Assembly: GCA_963723455.1 (NCBI GenBank)
Contig: CAVRQM010000005.1
Coordinates: 434,001 to 498,000 of the forward strand
From: CAVRQM01 sp963723455
GTDB lineage: Bacteria; Pseudomonadota; Alphaproteobacteria; Acetobacterales; Acetobacteraceae
Reading direction: 5' to 3'
Length of the DNA stretch: 64,000 bases
Below the pieces are notes generated by a model. That model saw nothing but the letters and a program-made list of their open reading frames with translations. It was not told the origin of the DNA and made no database searches. Position 1 is the stretch's first letter, and every line of letters begins with the position of its first letter. Made by a program: the position numbers and the translations under genes. Shown piece after piece: positions 54,780-63,928 of the stretch.

Positions 54780-55643
54780 CTATTCCACGCCGGAGTTGAC
54801 TCCCGAGGCCCAGGCGAGCACGTCGAACGGCCGCGAACTCGGCCCGGAATCGCTCGGCAGGTTGACGCGGATCACCGCGCGGCGGACGAAGCGGCCGCCC
54901 TCGGCGCTGGTCGCCGCCGCGGTCACGTCGAAAATCGGCGACTCGTCGAAGGACAAGGGCTGCAGCCCGGCGGCCGCGACCTCCTGCATGGCCCGCAGCA
55001 CCACCGGGTCGGCATTCTGCAGCGGCGGTGAGGATTGCGTATAGGCGGTGACGTGCGGCGCCAGCTGCGCATACAGCGCGGGCGTCATCGACAACAGCAG
55101 CTTCAACTCGGAGACGCTGCGAAACGCGCGGTTTGGCGGCCCCCATTCGCGCCCGGCGGCGCGGTATTGCGGCGCTTTCGCCCCCAGCTTGAGGGGAAAG
55201 TTGGCCGGGCTGCGCCAGTCGCCGATCTGATCGGCCAGCACCGCGGCGCTCCGCGGCTCGACGCCCAACTGGCGCAGCAGCGCCCCGATCAGCACCGTGG
55301 GCGCGGTGTTCAGCGGCAGCTTACGCTGCTCCGCCTGCAGGCTCACCAGGACGGATGCCCCCGGGAGGCGCAGCGGATAGGGCCGTCCGTCCGCCGTCCA
55401 GCTGCGGCCGGCCGGCTCCAGCAGGTGCAGCGCCGCTTCCTCGATGGCGGAATCCGCCGCCGCCTCCGCCACCGCTTCGGCGCGCAGATTGCCGGCCAGC
55501 TTGGCTTCGGTATGGCCGGCGGCGGTGACCTGCGTGCCGATCAGCGCAATCAGCGCCAGTGTCCACAGCACGATCAGCAGCGCGAAACCGCGCTCGCGGG
55601 CGGTCGCGCGCGCCGCCGCCGCTGCCACGGCCATCGCTGTCAC
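54780..55643 (-). CDS. gspK: Type II secretion minor pseudopilin GspK
   Basis: A 287-residue large minor pseudopilin. It has the N-terminal leader and hydrophobic helix (RERGFALLIVLWTLALIALI), followed by the helical NLRAEAVAEAAADSAIEEAAL and the conserved KLPLNTA and DQIGDWRSP segments. GspK caps the pseudopilus tip with GspI and GspJ, which are not in the window. Its start overlaps the gspD stop (ATGA). Confidence 0.87.
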   Translation of the reverse strand: MTAMAVAAAAARATARERGFALLIVLWTLALIALIGTQVTAAGHTEAKLAGNLRAEAVAEAAADSAIEEAALHLLEPAGRSWTADGRPYPLRLPGASVLVSLQAEQRKLPLNTAPTVLIGALLRQLGVEPRSAAVLADQIGDWRSPANFPLKLGAKAPQYRAAGREWGPPNRAFRSVSELKLLLSMTPALYAQLAPHVTAYTQSSPPLQNADPVVLRAMQEVAAAGLQPLSFDESPIFDVTAAATSAEGGRFVRRAVIRVNLPSDSGPSSRPFDVLAWASGVNSGVE

Positions 55644-58051
55644 GGCCCGATGCCCAGACGGGCGCGCAGCCGCTGGCTTGGATCGGGCGAGCCGGACAGC
55701 GGCAAGCCGTTCAATTGCGTCGGCAGCAGCGCGGCATTGGGCAGCGTCTCGCGCAGATCCTCGGTCAGCGCCTCGGCGTCGCGCTGGTCGTGCACCACAT
55801 GCGGCGTGATCAGCACCAGCAATTCGGTGCGCGTGCGGGTGTTGCTTTGCGATCCGGCGATCAGTCCCAGGATGGGGATGTCCTTCAGCCAGGGAATACC
55901 GGAATTGCCCTTGGTCACGTTCTCCTGGATCAGGCCGGCCAGTCCGATGGTCTGCCCGTCCTGCACCACGACGCGGCTGACCACGTTGCGTTCGTTGAAG
56001 GTCGGCGAGTTCAGTCCGGTGGTGGTGGTGCCGGTCGCCACCGAGCTGACGTCCTGCGAGATGTCCAGCGTCACCAGCCCCCCGCTGTTGACCCGCGGCG
56101 TCACGTCCAGGATTACGCCGGTCGGCTGGTATTGCACCTGGTTGACGATCGCCGAGTTGGCGATCGTGCTCTGAGAACTTGACGACAGGTACGGCACGTC
56201 GGCGCCGACCTGCAGATGCGCCTGCTGGTTGTCCAGCACCAGCAGTTCGGGCGAGGACAGCACGTTGACGGTGGTGACGTTCTGCAGCGCGGAGATCGCG
56301 GCCGCCGCATTGTGCGCGGTCGATGCCAGAACGAAGCCCGGGAAATTGCCGGCGATGGCCGAGGCGACGCCGCCGGCCGTGCCGGTGGTCAGCGTCTGGT
56401 TGATGTCGCCTTCCTTGAAGAAATACTGCGTGCCGTATTGGAGCGCGTCGTTCAGCGTCACCTCGGCGATGGTGGCGTCGATCCGCACCTGCAACGGCAG
56501 AATGTCGATTTTGCGCAGCATCGATTCGATGGTCGTCTCCTCCTGCGGGGTGGCATAGACCAGCAGCGCGTTGTTCTGGTCATTCGGAATGATCCGCATG
56601 GTGTCGGCCGTGGCGCCGCCGCCGCCGCCGCTGGTGTCCAGGCCGCCCAACAGCGGGTTTGCCGCGGCGCCGCCCCCCGCCTGGCCGCCCTGCGCCGCGC
56701 CGCCCCCGGCGCCGCCCAGCGCGCCGCCGCCCAGCCCGCCGCCGCCTAAGCCGCCGCCGCCCAGGCCGCCTCCACCCAGGCCTCCGCCGAGTCCACCGCC
56801 GCCACCACCGCCGATACCGCCGCCGCCGATGCCGCCGCCCAGGCCGTTGCCGCCCAATCCGCCGCCGCCGATCCCGCCGCCGCCGCCAATGCCGCTGCCC
56901 AGACCGCCGCCGCCCAGTCCGCCTTGATTGTTGTTGCCCAGACCGGCCTGCCGCGCGCCCGCGCCCGGGGCGGTCTGCCCGGCGGTCGGCTGCGCGGTCA
57001 CGCTCTGCGGCGTGAACGCCTGCTGCAGCACATACGCGGCGTCCTCGGCGTGGCTGTTCTGCAGGTAGTAGACGTGCCAGGTGCGCACCGTGAACCGGCG
57101 CTGCTTCTGCACCAGATCATAGACGCGGCGCACCGCGTCGATGTAGCGCGGCTCGGATGCGGCCACCAGGACGGCGCTCAGCCGCTCCAGCGGGATCACC
57201 CGCACCAGTCCGGCCAGCGGGCCGTTGGCGCCGCCGCGCAGCGCGTCCTGCATGGCGGTCGCGAAATCCTTGGCATCGCCGGTCGCCACCGGCAGCATCG
57301 CGTAGGACTGGCCGGCGAGCTGGTCGGTGTCGAAGCTTTGCACCAACCCGGCCAGGGCCGCGCGCGCGTTCGGCTCGCCGGCCACGACCACGGCGTTCGC
57401 GCCGACATCGGCGGCGATCTTCGCCCCGCCGCCGGCGAACGGCGTCAGCAGCTTGGCCAGCGCGTCAGCCGAGGCGTAGCGCAGCGGGATCACCAGGCTG
57501 CCGGCCACCGAGCCGTTGCCGGCGACTCCGGCGCTGGCCGCCTCGGCGGCCGGGACAACCCGGTACAACTGGCCGTTTTGCACCAGCGTCGCGCCGCTCT
57601 GCGCCAGCAAGGTCTGCAAGGTGGGCAGCAGCTGCGCCGGCGGCAGCGGGCGCGCGGTGTGGAACGTTGCCGTGCCGCGCACATTCGGGTCGATCGTGTA
57701 GCTGACATGCAGAATGGTCCCGAGGATCTGGTTGACCACCTCGCGGATGTCGGTGTCTGCGAAGTCCAGCGACACGTCGCCGCCGATATTCGCCCCGGGG
57801 GCCGCCGCCCCGCCTTGTCCCGCGCCGCCGCCGGCCGCCGGGACGCGGCCGTACACGGTCTGCGCCGGCGGGGTCGCCTCTGTGGCGCCGACCGCGCCGT
57901 TCAGCCGCGGCGCGGCCCCGACATTGCCGACCGGCTGCGCCAGCGGGCTTGGCAGCGGACGGATGTCCGGGGCCGAAACCCGCGCGCATGAGGCGAGCGA
58001 CAGCGCGCCGGCCAGCAGCAGGAACTGTCGCGGCGTCGAGGATCGGAGCAT
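55640..58051 (-). CDS. gspD: Type II secretion secretin GspD with glycine-rich insertion
   Basis: Outer-membrane secretin of 803 residues with a lipoprotein-like signal (ALSLASC). N-terminal domains carry VSLDFADTDIREVVNQILG; the secretin C-domain has VLSSPELLVLDNQQA, VPYLSS, VLDVTPRV-like VILDVTPRVNSGG and GLIQENVTKGNSGIPWLKDIP. Residues about 370-475 are an extreme Gly/Leu low-complexity tract, much longer than the usual linker, inside the N-domain region. Coupled to gspK by ATGA. Confidence 0.9.
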   Translation of the reverse strand: MLRSSTPRQFLLLAGALSLASCARVSAPDIRPLPSPLAQPVGNVGAAPRLNGAVGATEATPPAQTVYGRVPAAGGGAGQGGAAAPGANIGGDVSLDFADTDIREVVNQILGTILHVSYTIDPNVRGTATFHTARPLPPAQLLPTLQTLLAQSGATLVQNGQLYRVVPAAEAASAGVAGNGSVAGSLVIPLRYASADALAKLLTPFAGGGAKIAADVGANAVVVAGEPNARAALAGLVQSFDTDQLAGQSYAMLPVATGDAKDFATAMQDALRGGANGPLAGLVRVIPLERLSAVLVAASEPRYIDAVRRVYDLVQKQRRFTVRTWHVYYLQNSHAEDAAYVLQQAFTPQSVTAQPTAGQTAPGAGARQAGLGNNNQGGLGGGGLGSGIGGGGGIGGGGLGGNGLGGGIGGGGIGGGGGGGLGGGLGGGGLGGGGLGGGGLGGGALGGAGGGAAQGGQAGGGAAANPLLGGLDTSGGGGGATADTMRIIPNDQNNALLVYATPQEETTIESMLRKIDILPLQVRIDATIAEVTLNDALQYGTQYFFKEGDINQTLTTGTAGGVASAIAGNFPGFVLASTAHNAAAAISALQNVTTVNVLSSPELLVLDNQQAHLQVGADVPYLSSSSQSTIANSAIVNQVQYQPTGVILDVTPRVNSGGLVTLDISQDVSSVATGTTTTGLNSPTFNERNVVSRVVVQDGQTIGLAGLIQENVTKGNSGIPWLKDIPILGLIAGSQSNTRTRTELLVLITPHVVHDQRDAEALTEDLRETLPNAALLPTQLNGLPLSGSPDPSQRLRARLGIGP

Positions 58052-58080
58052 GGAGCGTTTCTACCCGGAAGCGGTGGCGG

Positions 58081-58779
58081 TCATTGCGGCGCGTCGATGA
58101 TCTGCGGCTGCGAGGCTACCGCGTCGGACAGGTCGCGGCCGAACCGGCTCGGCGCCAGACTGGCGCCGTCGCCGAAGCGCGGACGCCCGGGCAAGGTCAG
58201 CGGCCCGGGCAGCGTCCCCGGCAACGGCCGGCCAGGCTGGAACCGGTACGGCTGCGCCGCATCGCTGGGCAGCGGCGGAGAGGTGGCCGATTTCGGCGGC
58301 GTAGGGTCGAAGGTGGGCGATAGCGTGCGCGCGCCGCCCGGCCCCATGACCTGCACCGCGTCCGGCGCGATCGTCCTGACGGTGAAGCCGGCGATGCTGC
58401 CGCCCTCGCCAACCACACGCGGTTTGCCGCCGGGGTCGCCGGCAAAGATCGCGCTGCGTCCCAACGGGCTGACCGCGATGCCGGTCAGGCGCGGCAGGCT
58501 CTCGCCGGCTGCGGCTGCCGCGACGCGCTCGCCGGAGGGCCGTCGGTCGCGCGAGAACAGCGGGCGGCCCAGGATCGTCGCCACCCACTCATCGGTATGA
58601 TCGACCACCTGCGCCGTCGCTCTCGCCGAATCCAGCCGCGGCAGGCGCGGCGCCGGCCGGATGCCGGTCGCGTCCGCCATGTCGTCCTGCCCCGGCCCGG
58701 GCAGGGCGATTTCCAGCCCCAGCGCCGAGGCCAGCACGATTGCCAGGCCGCACAGCGCCGCAAACGCCAGCCGTCTCAT
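58081..58779 (-). CDS. GspC/GspN-type type II secretion inner-membrane protein
   Basis: A 232-residue protein with an N-terminal membrane anchor (AFAALCGLAIVLASALGLEI), followed by a periplasmic part with ILGRPLFSRDRRP, LPRLTGIAVSPLGRSAIFAG and a GspC-like homology region (RVVGEGGSIAGFTVRTIAPD). The C-terminus is proline-rich and disordered. Annotated relatives are called GspN or GspC. In place of GspC it would connect GspL/GspM to the secretin. Its start overlaps the gspM stop (ATGA). Confidence 0.75.
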   Translation of the reverse strand: MRRLAFAALCGLAIVLASALGLEIALPGPGQDDMADATGIRPAPRLPRLDSARATAQVVDHTDEWVATILGRPLFSRDRRPSGERVAAAAAGESLPRLTGIAVSPLGRSAIFAGDPGGKPRVVGEGGSIAGFTVRTIAPDAVQVMGPGGARTLSPTFDPTPPKSATSPPLPSDAAQPYRFQPGRPLPGTLPGPLTLPGRPRFGDGASLAPSRFGRDLSDAVASQPQIIDAPQ

Positions 58780-59411
58780 TCGCCGGTGTCGGGGCCGGGC
58801 GCCGAGTCCGACCCGGACGCGGCCCCGCCGGCGCTGGTCGCCGCCCGAAACGCCAGCACGGTGAACGAGATGTCGAGCGGCTGTTCGCGCACCTTCTCGG
58901 CGGTCGGCTGCGCGTGCAGTTGCAGTTCATCGACGAACATGCGCGGGGTCGCCCGCTCGATCGCCTGCAGCAGTGCGATCAGCGGCGGCCAGGTCGCATC
59001 GACGGTGACCCGCAGCGCAACCCGCCGATAGGCGCCGAGCTGCTCGGCCGGCAGCGCCTCGGCGCTGGTCAGATGCGCCCCGGCGCTGCCGGCCATGCTT
59101 TCCAGCAATCCTTGCAGCGAGGCGGCGGCGATTGCGTCGGTGGCGCCGGTCAGCGTCGCGGTGGTGGGCGCCCCGACGCTGGCCAGGCTGGCCGCCTGGT
59201 GGCGCAACGCGCCCAGCGTGCCGGCAAGGTCGGCCATCCGCCCGGCCAGTTCGCGGCGCTGGCGCAGCGCGGTCTCGCCGGACTGGTAGGCATCCAGCAG
59301 CGGCTGCGCCGCGCCCAGCCAGACCGCCAACAGCAGCAGCAGGGTGACCGCGCCGGCCAGCAGCCGGCCGCGCGGCCCTTCCGGCAGCGCCAGTTCGCTC
59401 ATCGCCGCCAC
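58776..59411 (-). CDS. gspM: Type II secretion protein GspM
   Basis: A 211-residue bitopic protein: short cytoplasmic N-terminus, one helix (LLAGAVTLLLLLAVWLGAAQPLLDAY), a coiled-coil segment (SGETALRQRRELAGRMADLAG) and a ferredoxin-like periplasmic domain (YRRVALRVTVDATWPPLIALLQAIE). The position between gspL and the gspC/N gene supports the call. Start at 59411, or at 59402 (MSEL). Confidence 0.82.
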   Translation of the reverse strand: MAAMSELALPEGPRGRLLAGAVTLLLLLAVWLGAAQPLLDAYQSGETALRQRRELAGRMADLAGTLGALRHQAASLASVGAPTTATLTGATDAIAAASLQGLLESMAGSAGAHLTSAEALPAEQLGAYRRVALRVTVDATWPPLIALLQAIERATPRMFVDELQLHAQPTAEKVREQPLDISFTVLAFRAATSAGGAASGSDSAPGPDTGE

Positions 59412-59439
59412 GCCGGCGCTCCCTGGGCGAGCGGGCGCA

Positions 59440-60483
59440 TCACGGCCGCACCTCGGCCTTGATGCTGAACAGGTCGGCCCCGGTCTCGCTGCGCGTCACC
59501 GGCGCGCCGAACGCGGCGTTGCGGATCACCGGATCGGCCGACAGCGATCCGATCAGCCTGGCCGCATTGGCCGACTGGCCCTCGATCGTCAGCTGGCGCT
59601 TCTGCAGCACCAGCGCGGTCAGATAGGTGTTGTCCGGCAGGATCTGGGTCAGCGCCGCGATCGCCTGCAGCGGCTCGCCGACCAGGGCCTGCTCGGCCTG
59701 GATGGCGTCGCTGCCCGCGGCCTCCGCCGCGAGCTTCTGGCGCAGCGCCTCGGCCTGGTTCAGGCTCGGTTGCAGCGCTGCGATCCGCGTCTCGACCGCA
59801 TCGGCGGCCTGCGACTGGCGCAGGAACGGCACCGCGGCCACGCCGATCGCCAGCGCCGCGCACACCCCGCCGGCCGCGACCAGTGCGCGACGCTGGCGGC
59901 GGGCGCGCCGCTCGTCGCGCTGGCCCAGCGCCAGCAGCCGCGCGCCGCCGCCGCCGGCCGCCTGACCCTCCAGCACTGTCGGCGCGACGCCCAGCGCCCG
60001 GAGCGCGCCCAGCACCGCGGCCAGCGCCGGGCGCGGGATCAGCGTAATGACGGCCTGCATCCTGCCCTGCTCGCGATCGCGGCTTCGCACCTGCACAGCC
60101 CAGAACACTTCCTCGGCGGTGAACGGCGTGTAGCGATCCATTTCGAACTGCACGACCCGCTCAAGCGACAGTTCCGCCGCGAGCGGCAGGGCCACCGTAC
60201 GCTCCAGCAGCGCGCCCGATGGCAGGCGCAGGATGATCGGTCCGGCGCGGCGGCCGCCGATCGCCGCGCGGGCCGCGGCCGTACCGGGCGGGTCCAGCAC
60301 GAAGCGGCCGAGCGCCGTTTCCTGCCCGCGCCGCCGCTGCGCCAGGCGCACCGCGGGCACTCGCGCGTCCAGCGACTCGGCGGTAACGACCAGCCCGCTC
60401 GCGGCAGCGCCGTCGCGCGCCGCCAGGCTGGGCAGCATCGCGACCATCTGCCGGCCATACCAGGTGACGAATTCCTGCAACAT
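59440..60483 (-). CDS. gspL: Type II secretion protein GspL
   Basis: A 347-residue protein with a cytoplasmic actin-like/PilM-type domain (LPLAAELSLERVVQFEMDRYTPF; VFWAVQVRSRDREQGRMQAV), one membrane helix (ALVAAGGVCAALAIGVAAVPF), a coiled coil and a periplasmic PilN-like domain (LTQILPDNTYLTALVLQKRQ). It normally binds the GspE ATPase, which is not present here. First gene of the gspL-M-C/N-D-K run. Confidence 0.85.
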   Translation of the reverse strand: MLQEFVTWYGRQMVAMLPSLAARDGAAASGLVVTAESLDARVPAVRLAQRRRGQETALGRFVLDPPGTAAARAAIGGRRAGPIILRLPSGALLERTVALPLAAELSLERVVQFEMDRYTPFTAEEVFWAVQVRSRDREQGRMQAVITLIPRPALAAVLGALRALGVAPTVLEGQAAGGGGARLLALGQRDERRARRQRRALVAAGGVCAALAIGVAAVPFLRQSQAADAVETRIAALQPSLNQAEALRQKLAAEAAGSDAIQAEQALVGEPLQAIAALTQILPDNTYLTALVLQKRQLTIEGQSANAARLIGSLSADPVIRNAAFGAPVTRSETGADLFSIKAEVRP

Positions 60484-60797
60484 GCGCCCGAGCGGCCCAT
60501 CCCCTTATGACGCATCACCCGTCCCGGGCGCGTCCGCGATGTTCGCCCGGAGCGCCAACCGGGCCGGTGACGCGCGCCATGCCGGCCGTGGCGTCACGCT
60601 CCCGACAGCGCCAATGCGCCTCGGGGGAAAGACGCGAAGCCGCAAGCCTCGTCAAGAACTGTTTTGACACGCGCCCGGATGCGCCGCCCGCGGCAACAAC
60701 CCGCAAACCTTCGATAACTCATCATCAATGTGGCGGCCATGCGCGGCTAGAGGCAGCGGCCGGCAACGTCGCCGACATAAAGGGAAGCGCACGATCA
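60484..60797. other. Intergenic region without a supported gene
   Basis: This stretch of 314 bases upstream of gspL shows no convincing ORF. It contains GACGCGAAGCCGCAAGCC (60631-60648), loosely reminiscent of a riboswitch core, and a weak GTCAA...TTGAC hairpin (60651-60668) just before the fragmented gene downstream. The gspL promoter should lie here on the minus strand. Confidence 0.5.
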
Positions 60798-61653
60798 ATG
60801 AAAAGCCGTCGATCTGGCGAACTGGCTGCGTCGCCCGGCGCAGCGGCGCTGAAGGCGCTTGCGCGGCACGGCGTCATCGATCCCAACGCCTTCGCCACCT
60901 CGCCGTCGGACAGCTTTCCGGGCATGGTGGCGCAGGTCACCGGCGCCACGTCGAAGACTACCAGCGTGTTCTATGACGACAGCTACGACCGCAGTCTACC
61001 CGCCGAGTTCGACCTGCGCCGGCCAGCCGGGTGCGGAGACGACCTATGCCGAGACGATCGACGTCAACCAGACCCTGCCGTCCGCCGGCGGCACGCTCGG
61101 CACCCGCAGACCCAGCTCGAGCGGCCAAGCTGCCGCAGCATGTCGTGCTCGGCCATGTCAGGTGGTCCATCCGCACCAGTTCATCCGCGCCAACACGATC
61201 TTCGGAGATCATCAGGGCGGCGGGGCTGCGCACCGCTTGGTGTTGAACAAACATCCGGCGTACGCGATATCCGGCCCGCTCGACCTGCCCGGCCTGACCG
61301 GCGGCGATCGCGACGCCAACGCCACGCCGGCACTGGACTGACCAGGGAACTCAAGTTCGTCCATGCCAGCATCGGCCGGTTCGTGGCCGAGCTGCCGAAG
61401 CAGGCGCTGTCAGACAGCACGCCTCATCATCGTCAGGGCCAAGCACGCCCGGTCGCCGATCGACCCGTCGCTGCGCGTCGCCGTCGATGAAGCCCATATG
61501 CGAACACGCCAGGCTACGGCTTCCACATCGCCGACGACGAGGCGCTGCTGTGGCTGAAGCCGGAAACCCGCTCGCAGGACATCGTCGCCTGGGCCTGAAC
61601 CCGTCGCAGCTCATCGGCGTGCAGATGGAGGGCACGCAGGCGCTGCCGAACTG
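60798..61653 (+). pseudogene. Fragmented unknown gene (four or more frame breaks)
   Basis: Successive protein-like segments in different plus-strand frames follow one another without gaps. They are MKSRRSGELAAS to TSVFYDDSYDRSLPAEFDL, then GAETTYAETIDVNQTLPS, HQFIRANTIFGDHQGGG and LVLNKHPAYAISGPLDLPGL, ELKFVHASIGRFVAELPKQA, ARLIIVRAKHARSPIDPSLR, and GYGFHIADDEALLWLKPETR to GVQMEGTQALPN. Together they read as one protein of about 280 residues with well-behaved composition. The family is not recognised. It is either a decayed gene or an intact gene broken by sequencing indels. Confidence 0.5.
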
Positions 61654-61677
61654 AGCACGCCTCGCCGGGAACGACCC

Positions 61678-61743
61678 TCACCCAGCCCTCTCCCGCAACG
61701 AGACGGCATCCTGCACCCTCTCCCTTGGAGAGGGCCGGGGTGA
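61678..61743. repeat. Intergenic inverted repeat (CCCTCTCCC / GGGAGAGGG type)
   Basis: TCACCCAGCCCTCTCCC (61678-61694) pairs imperfectly with GGAGAGGGCCGGGGTGA (61727-61743), and an inner CCCTCTCC-CTT-GGAGAGGG hairpin is also present. This sequence type is a familiar dispersed intergenic repeat of GC-rich proteobacteria. It separates the fragmented gene from the convergent XRE regulator and may terminate both. Confidence 0.65.
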
Positions 61744-61790
61744 CGGGCGCGGTGGAGCCGCGTTCGGAAGCGGGCGCGACAGCTCTCCTC

Positions 61791-62654
61791 CTACGCTCCA
61801 TGCGTCTCCAGCAGGCCGCGCACCCGTACCGCCCCGGCGGTGCCCTTGATGGCCTCGCGCCACTGCGCCTCGGCGACGCGTTGGTGCGCGGCGATCGCCT
61901 CGTCGGCTGCGGTGACCATCGCGACGCCGCGCGGCGCGGCTGAGAGCAGGTCCGGCCGGAATGGGTTGGCGGCCAGCGTAGCCCGGTCGCGGCCGCGCAG
62001 GATGGCGAAGCCGGCCAGCGGCTCGGCCCCGTCCAGGATGCCGAATTGCAAGCCCATCGGCTCGGCCGCCATCGCATCGGCGATCGCCTTCGCCTCCGCC
62101 GCGGCGGCGTCTCGGCATTGCTTGCGGGCGCGTCCGCTGATCGGCACGCCCGGCGCGATTCCCTCGATCAGCATGTGTCTCAGCCGCGCCAGGGACACCA
62201 TGCAAATAATGCCGCAGCGGCGTTGCCGGTACAGGCGCTTGCGGGCAGCCAGGGTGCTCAGCACCTGCTCGGCCGCGTCACGCTCCCCGGCGTCGATGTT
62301 CGCCTCCGCGATCACCGTCATCAGCGCGGAGTCATAGACTTCGGAGGTGGTGAGGTCGCAGAGCGGGGCGTCCAGCATCAGCAACTGGTCCGCCACTTCC
62401 TCGATCTGGCGGATGCGCTCGAAATACGCGATCGGACGCGAATAGTATTCGGTGCCGATCCCAAGCAGCGACAGCGGCGAGACCTTCAGCAGCTCCGCCA
62501 GCCGCTGGATCGTGTCCAGCTTGATGACATCGCCCTTTTCGTAGCGGTACAGCGCCGCCCGCGACACGCCGAGCTGTGCCGCAATTGCCTCGGCGCGCAG
62601 CCCGGATTCAAGCCTGTAGGCCCGCAATTGCTGGCCGATTTCGGTGAAACGCAT
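61791..62654 (-). CDS. XRE-family transcriptional regulator with C-terminal sensor-like domain
   Basis: A 287-residue regulator with an N-terminal Cro/C1 helix-turn-helix (EIGQQLRAYRLESGL ... AAQLGVSRAALYRYEKGDV) at residues about 5-60. A roughly 200-residue C-terminal part of unknown fold contains several cysteines (DAPLCDL; RRCGIICMVS; RKQCRDA). Intact. Divergent arrangement is absent, as it faces the fragmented gene. Ligand and targets are unknown. Confidence 0.85.
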   Translation of the reverse strand: MRFTEIGQQLRAYRLESGLRAEAIAAQLGVSRAALYRYEKGDVIKLDTIQRLAELLKVSPLSLLGIGTEYYSRPIAYFERIRQIEEVADQLLMLDAPLCDLTTSEVYDSALMTVIAEANIDAGERDAAEQVLSTLAARKRLYRQRRCGIICMVSLARLRHMLIEGIAPGVPISGRARKQCRDAAAAEAKAIADAMAAEPMGLQFGILDGAEPLAGFAILRGRDRATLAANPFRPDLLSAAPRGVAMVTAADEAIAAHQRVAEAQWREAIKGTAGAVRVRGLLETHGA

Positions 62655-62736
62655 CCTGTGCGGCCCCTGCGCCCATCCTCGCGACCCGAATCGGATGCGG
62701 CGGTCTGCGAAAGCGTACGGTCGCCCAGTCTCGAAA

Positions 62737-63928
62737 TCAATACTCCTGCAAGTTCCTGACGACAGGCTCGGCTGACGCGACTCGCCGTGATGACGCGGCG
62801 CTCCATGAGTCCACCTTGCGCGCCAGCCTGCGTCCCAACTGGCGGCCCGGCCGCTCGACCCCGTGATGCATCAGCGCCGACAGCGCGAGCGTGGCCGCCG
62901 CGAACACAGTCAGCCAGAGCCACGTGGCCAGCGGCTCGGACAGATGCAGCCGGAGTTCGCGCCAGCACCGGCCAGCTCCATTCACCCAGTAGCGGACCAT
63001 GCACCAGGTAGAGCGAGAACGAGACCTCGCCGAGCCACACCAGCGGCGCAGCGCCCAGCGCGGCGCTGACCGGGCCGGCCTGCCATGCGAGGCAGGCGAT
63101 GAGCCCGGCCGACCAGAGCGGGATTGCCGGCAGCGCGTCCTGTGCAATGGCGACGATCAAGCCCAACAGGCAGGCGACCTCGCCGGCTGCCGCCCAGCCC
63201 GACCGGCGCGGCGCCAGGCGCCAGGCCAAACAAGCGACCGCTGCCCCGAGGCCGAACCCGCAGAGGCCGCGCAGCGTCGCGCCGGGACCGAAGAACGATC
63301 CCGCCCAGACTGTATTGACGCTCCATTCAGCGGCAGCGGCTGCGATCACGACGCCGGGCAGGGCCAGCACGGGGAGCCGGCGCAGCAGCGCCAGCAGCAA
63401 CGGGAATAGCAGGTAGCACAGCAGTTCGATGCCAACCGACCAGTTGGTGACGAGCCAGCCCAGGATCGGCGTCCCGAGCGTGAACGGCTGCACCATGAAC
63501 AGGATCGGCGTGAAGCTGCTCCAGGCATACCAGCCGGTCCCGAGCCGGCCATGCGCCCAGGCGCTGCACAGCAGCAGCAGCATCACCGCGATGTCGAGCG
63601 GATACACTCGCAGCAGCCGCTTGACGAAAAACCCGCCGCTTGCGCGCCAGGACAGATCCCAGTGGACCAAGGTGAGGATGAAGCCGCTCAGGACGAAGAA
63701 GATGTCCACCGCCATGAACCCGGGCGCCAGGACCGCAGCGACGCCGCCGGTCGGTTTGGGGGTGATGCCCAGCCCGATATGGTAGCCGACGACCCACAGC
63801 GCCGCGACGCCGCGCAACGCGGTCAGCGCAGGGATGTCGGCGCGCAGGCGGCCGCCCGCGCCACCCATCGAGCCGGGCAACGGCTTCGATTTCATCGTGT
63901 CAGCGATGAGGACCGGCTGGACGTGCAT
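62737..63928 (-). CDS. Acyltransferase family 3 membrane protein (one frameshift)
   Basis: Polytopic O-acyltransferase of the type that modifies cell-surface sugars or lipids. The N-terminal signature IPALTALRGVAALWVVGYHIG, then FMAVDIFFVLSGFILTLVHWD and VKRLLRVYPLDIAVMLL, and SFSLYLVHGPLLGEWSWPVL near the end are diagnostic. The frame is lost near 62960 (bases missing in GCGCGA) and resumes as RELRLHLSEPLATWLWL to the stop at 62737. The start is uncertain (63928 or 63895). The acceptor is unknown. Confidence 0.85.

Noticed and set aside
56571..56927. A proline-rich ORF on the plus strand
   Set aside because: It is the antisense reading of the glycine-rich tract in gspD.
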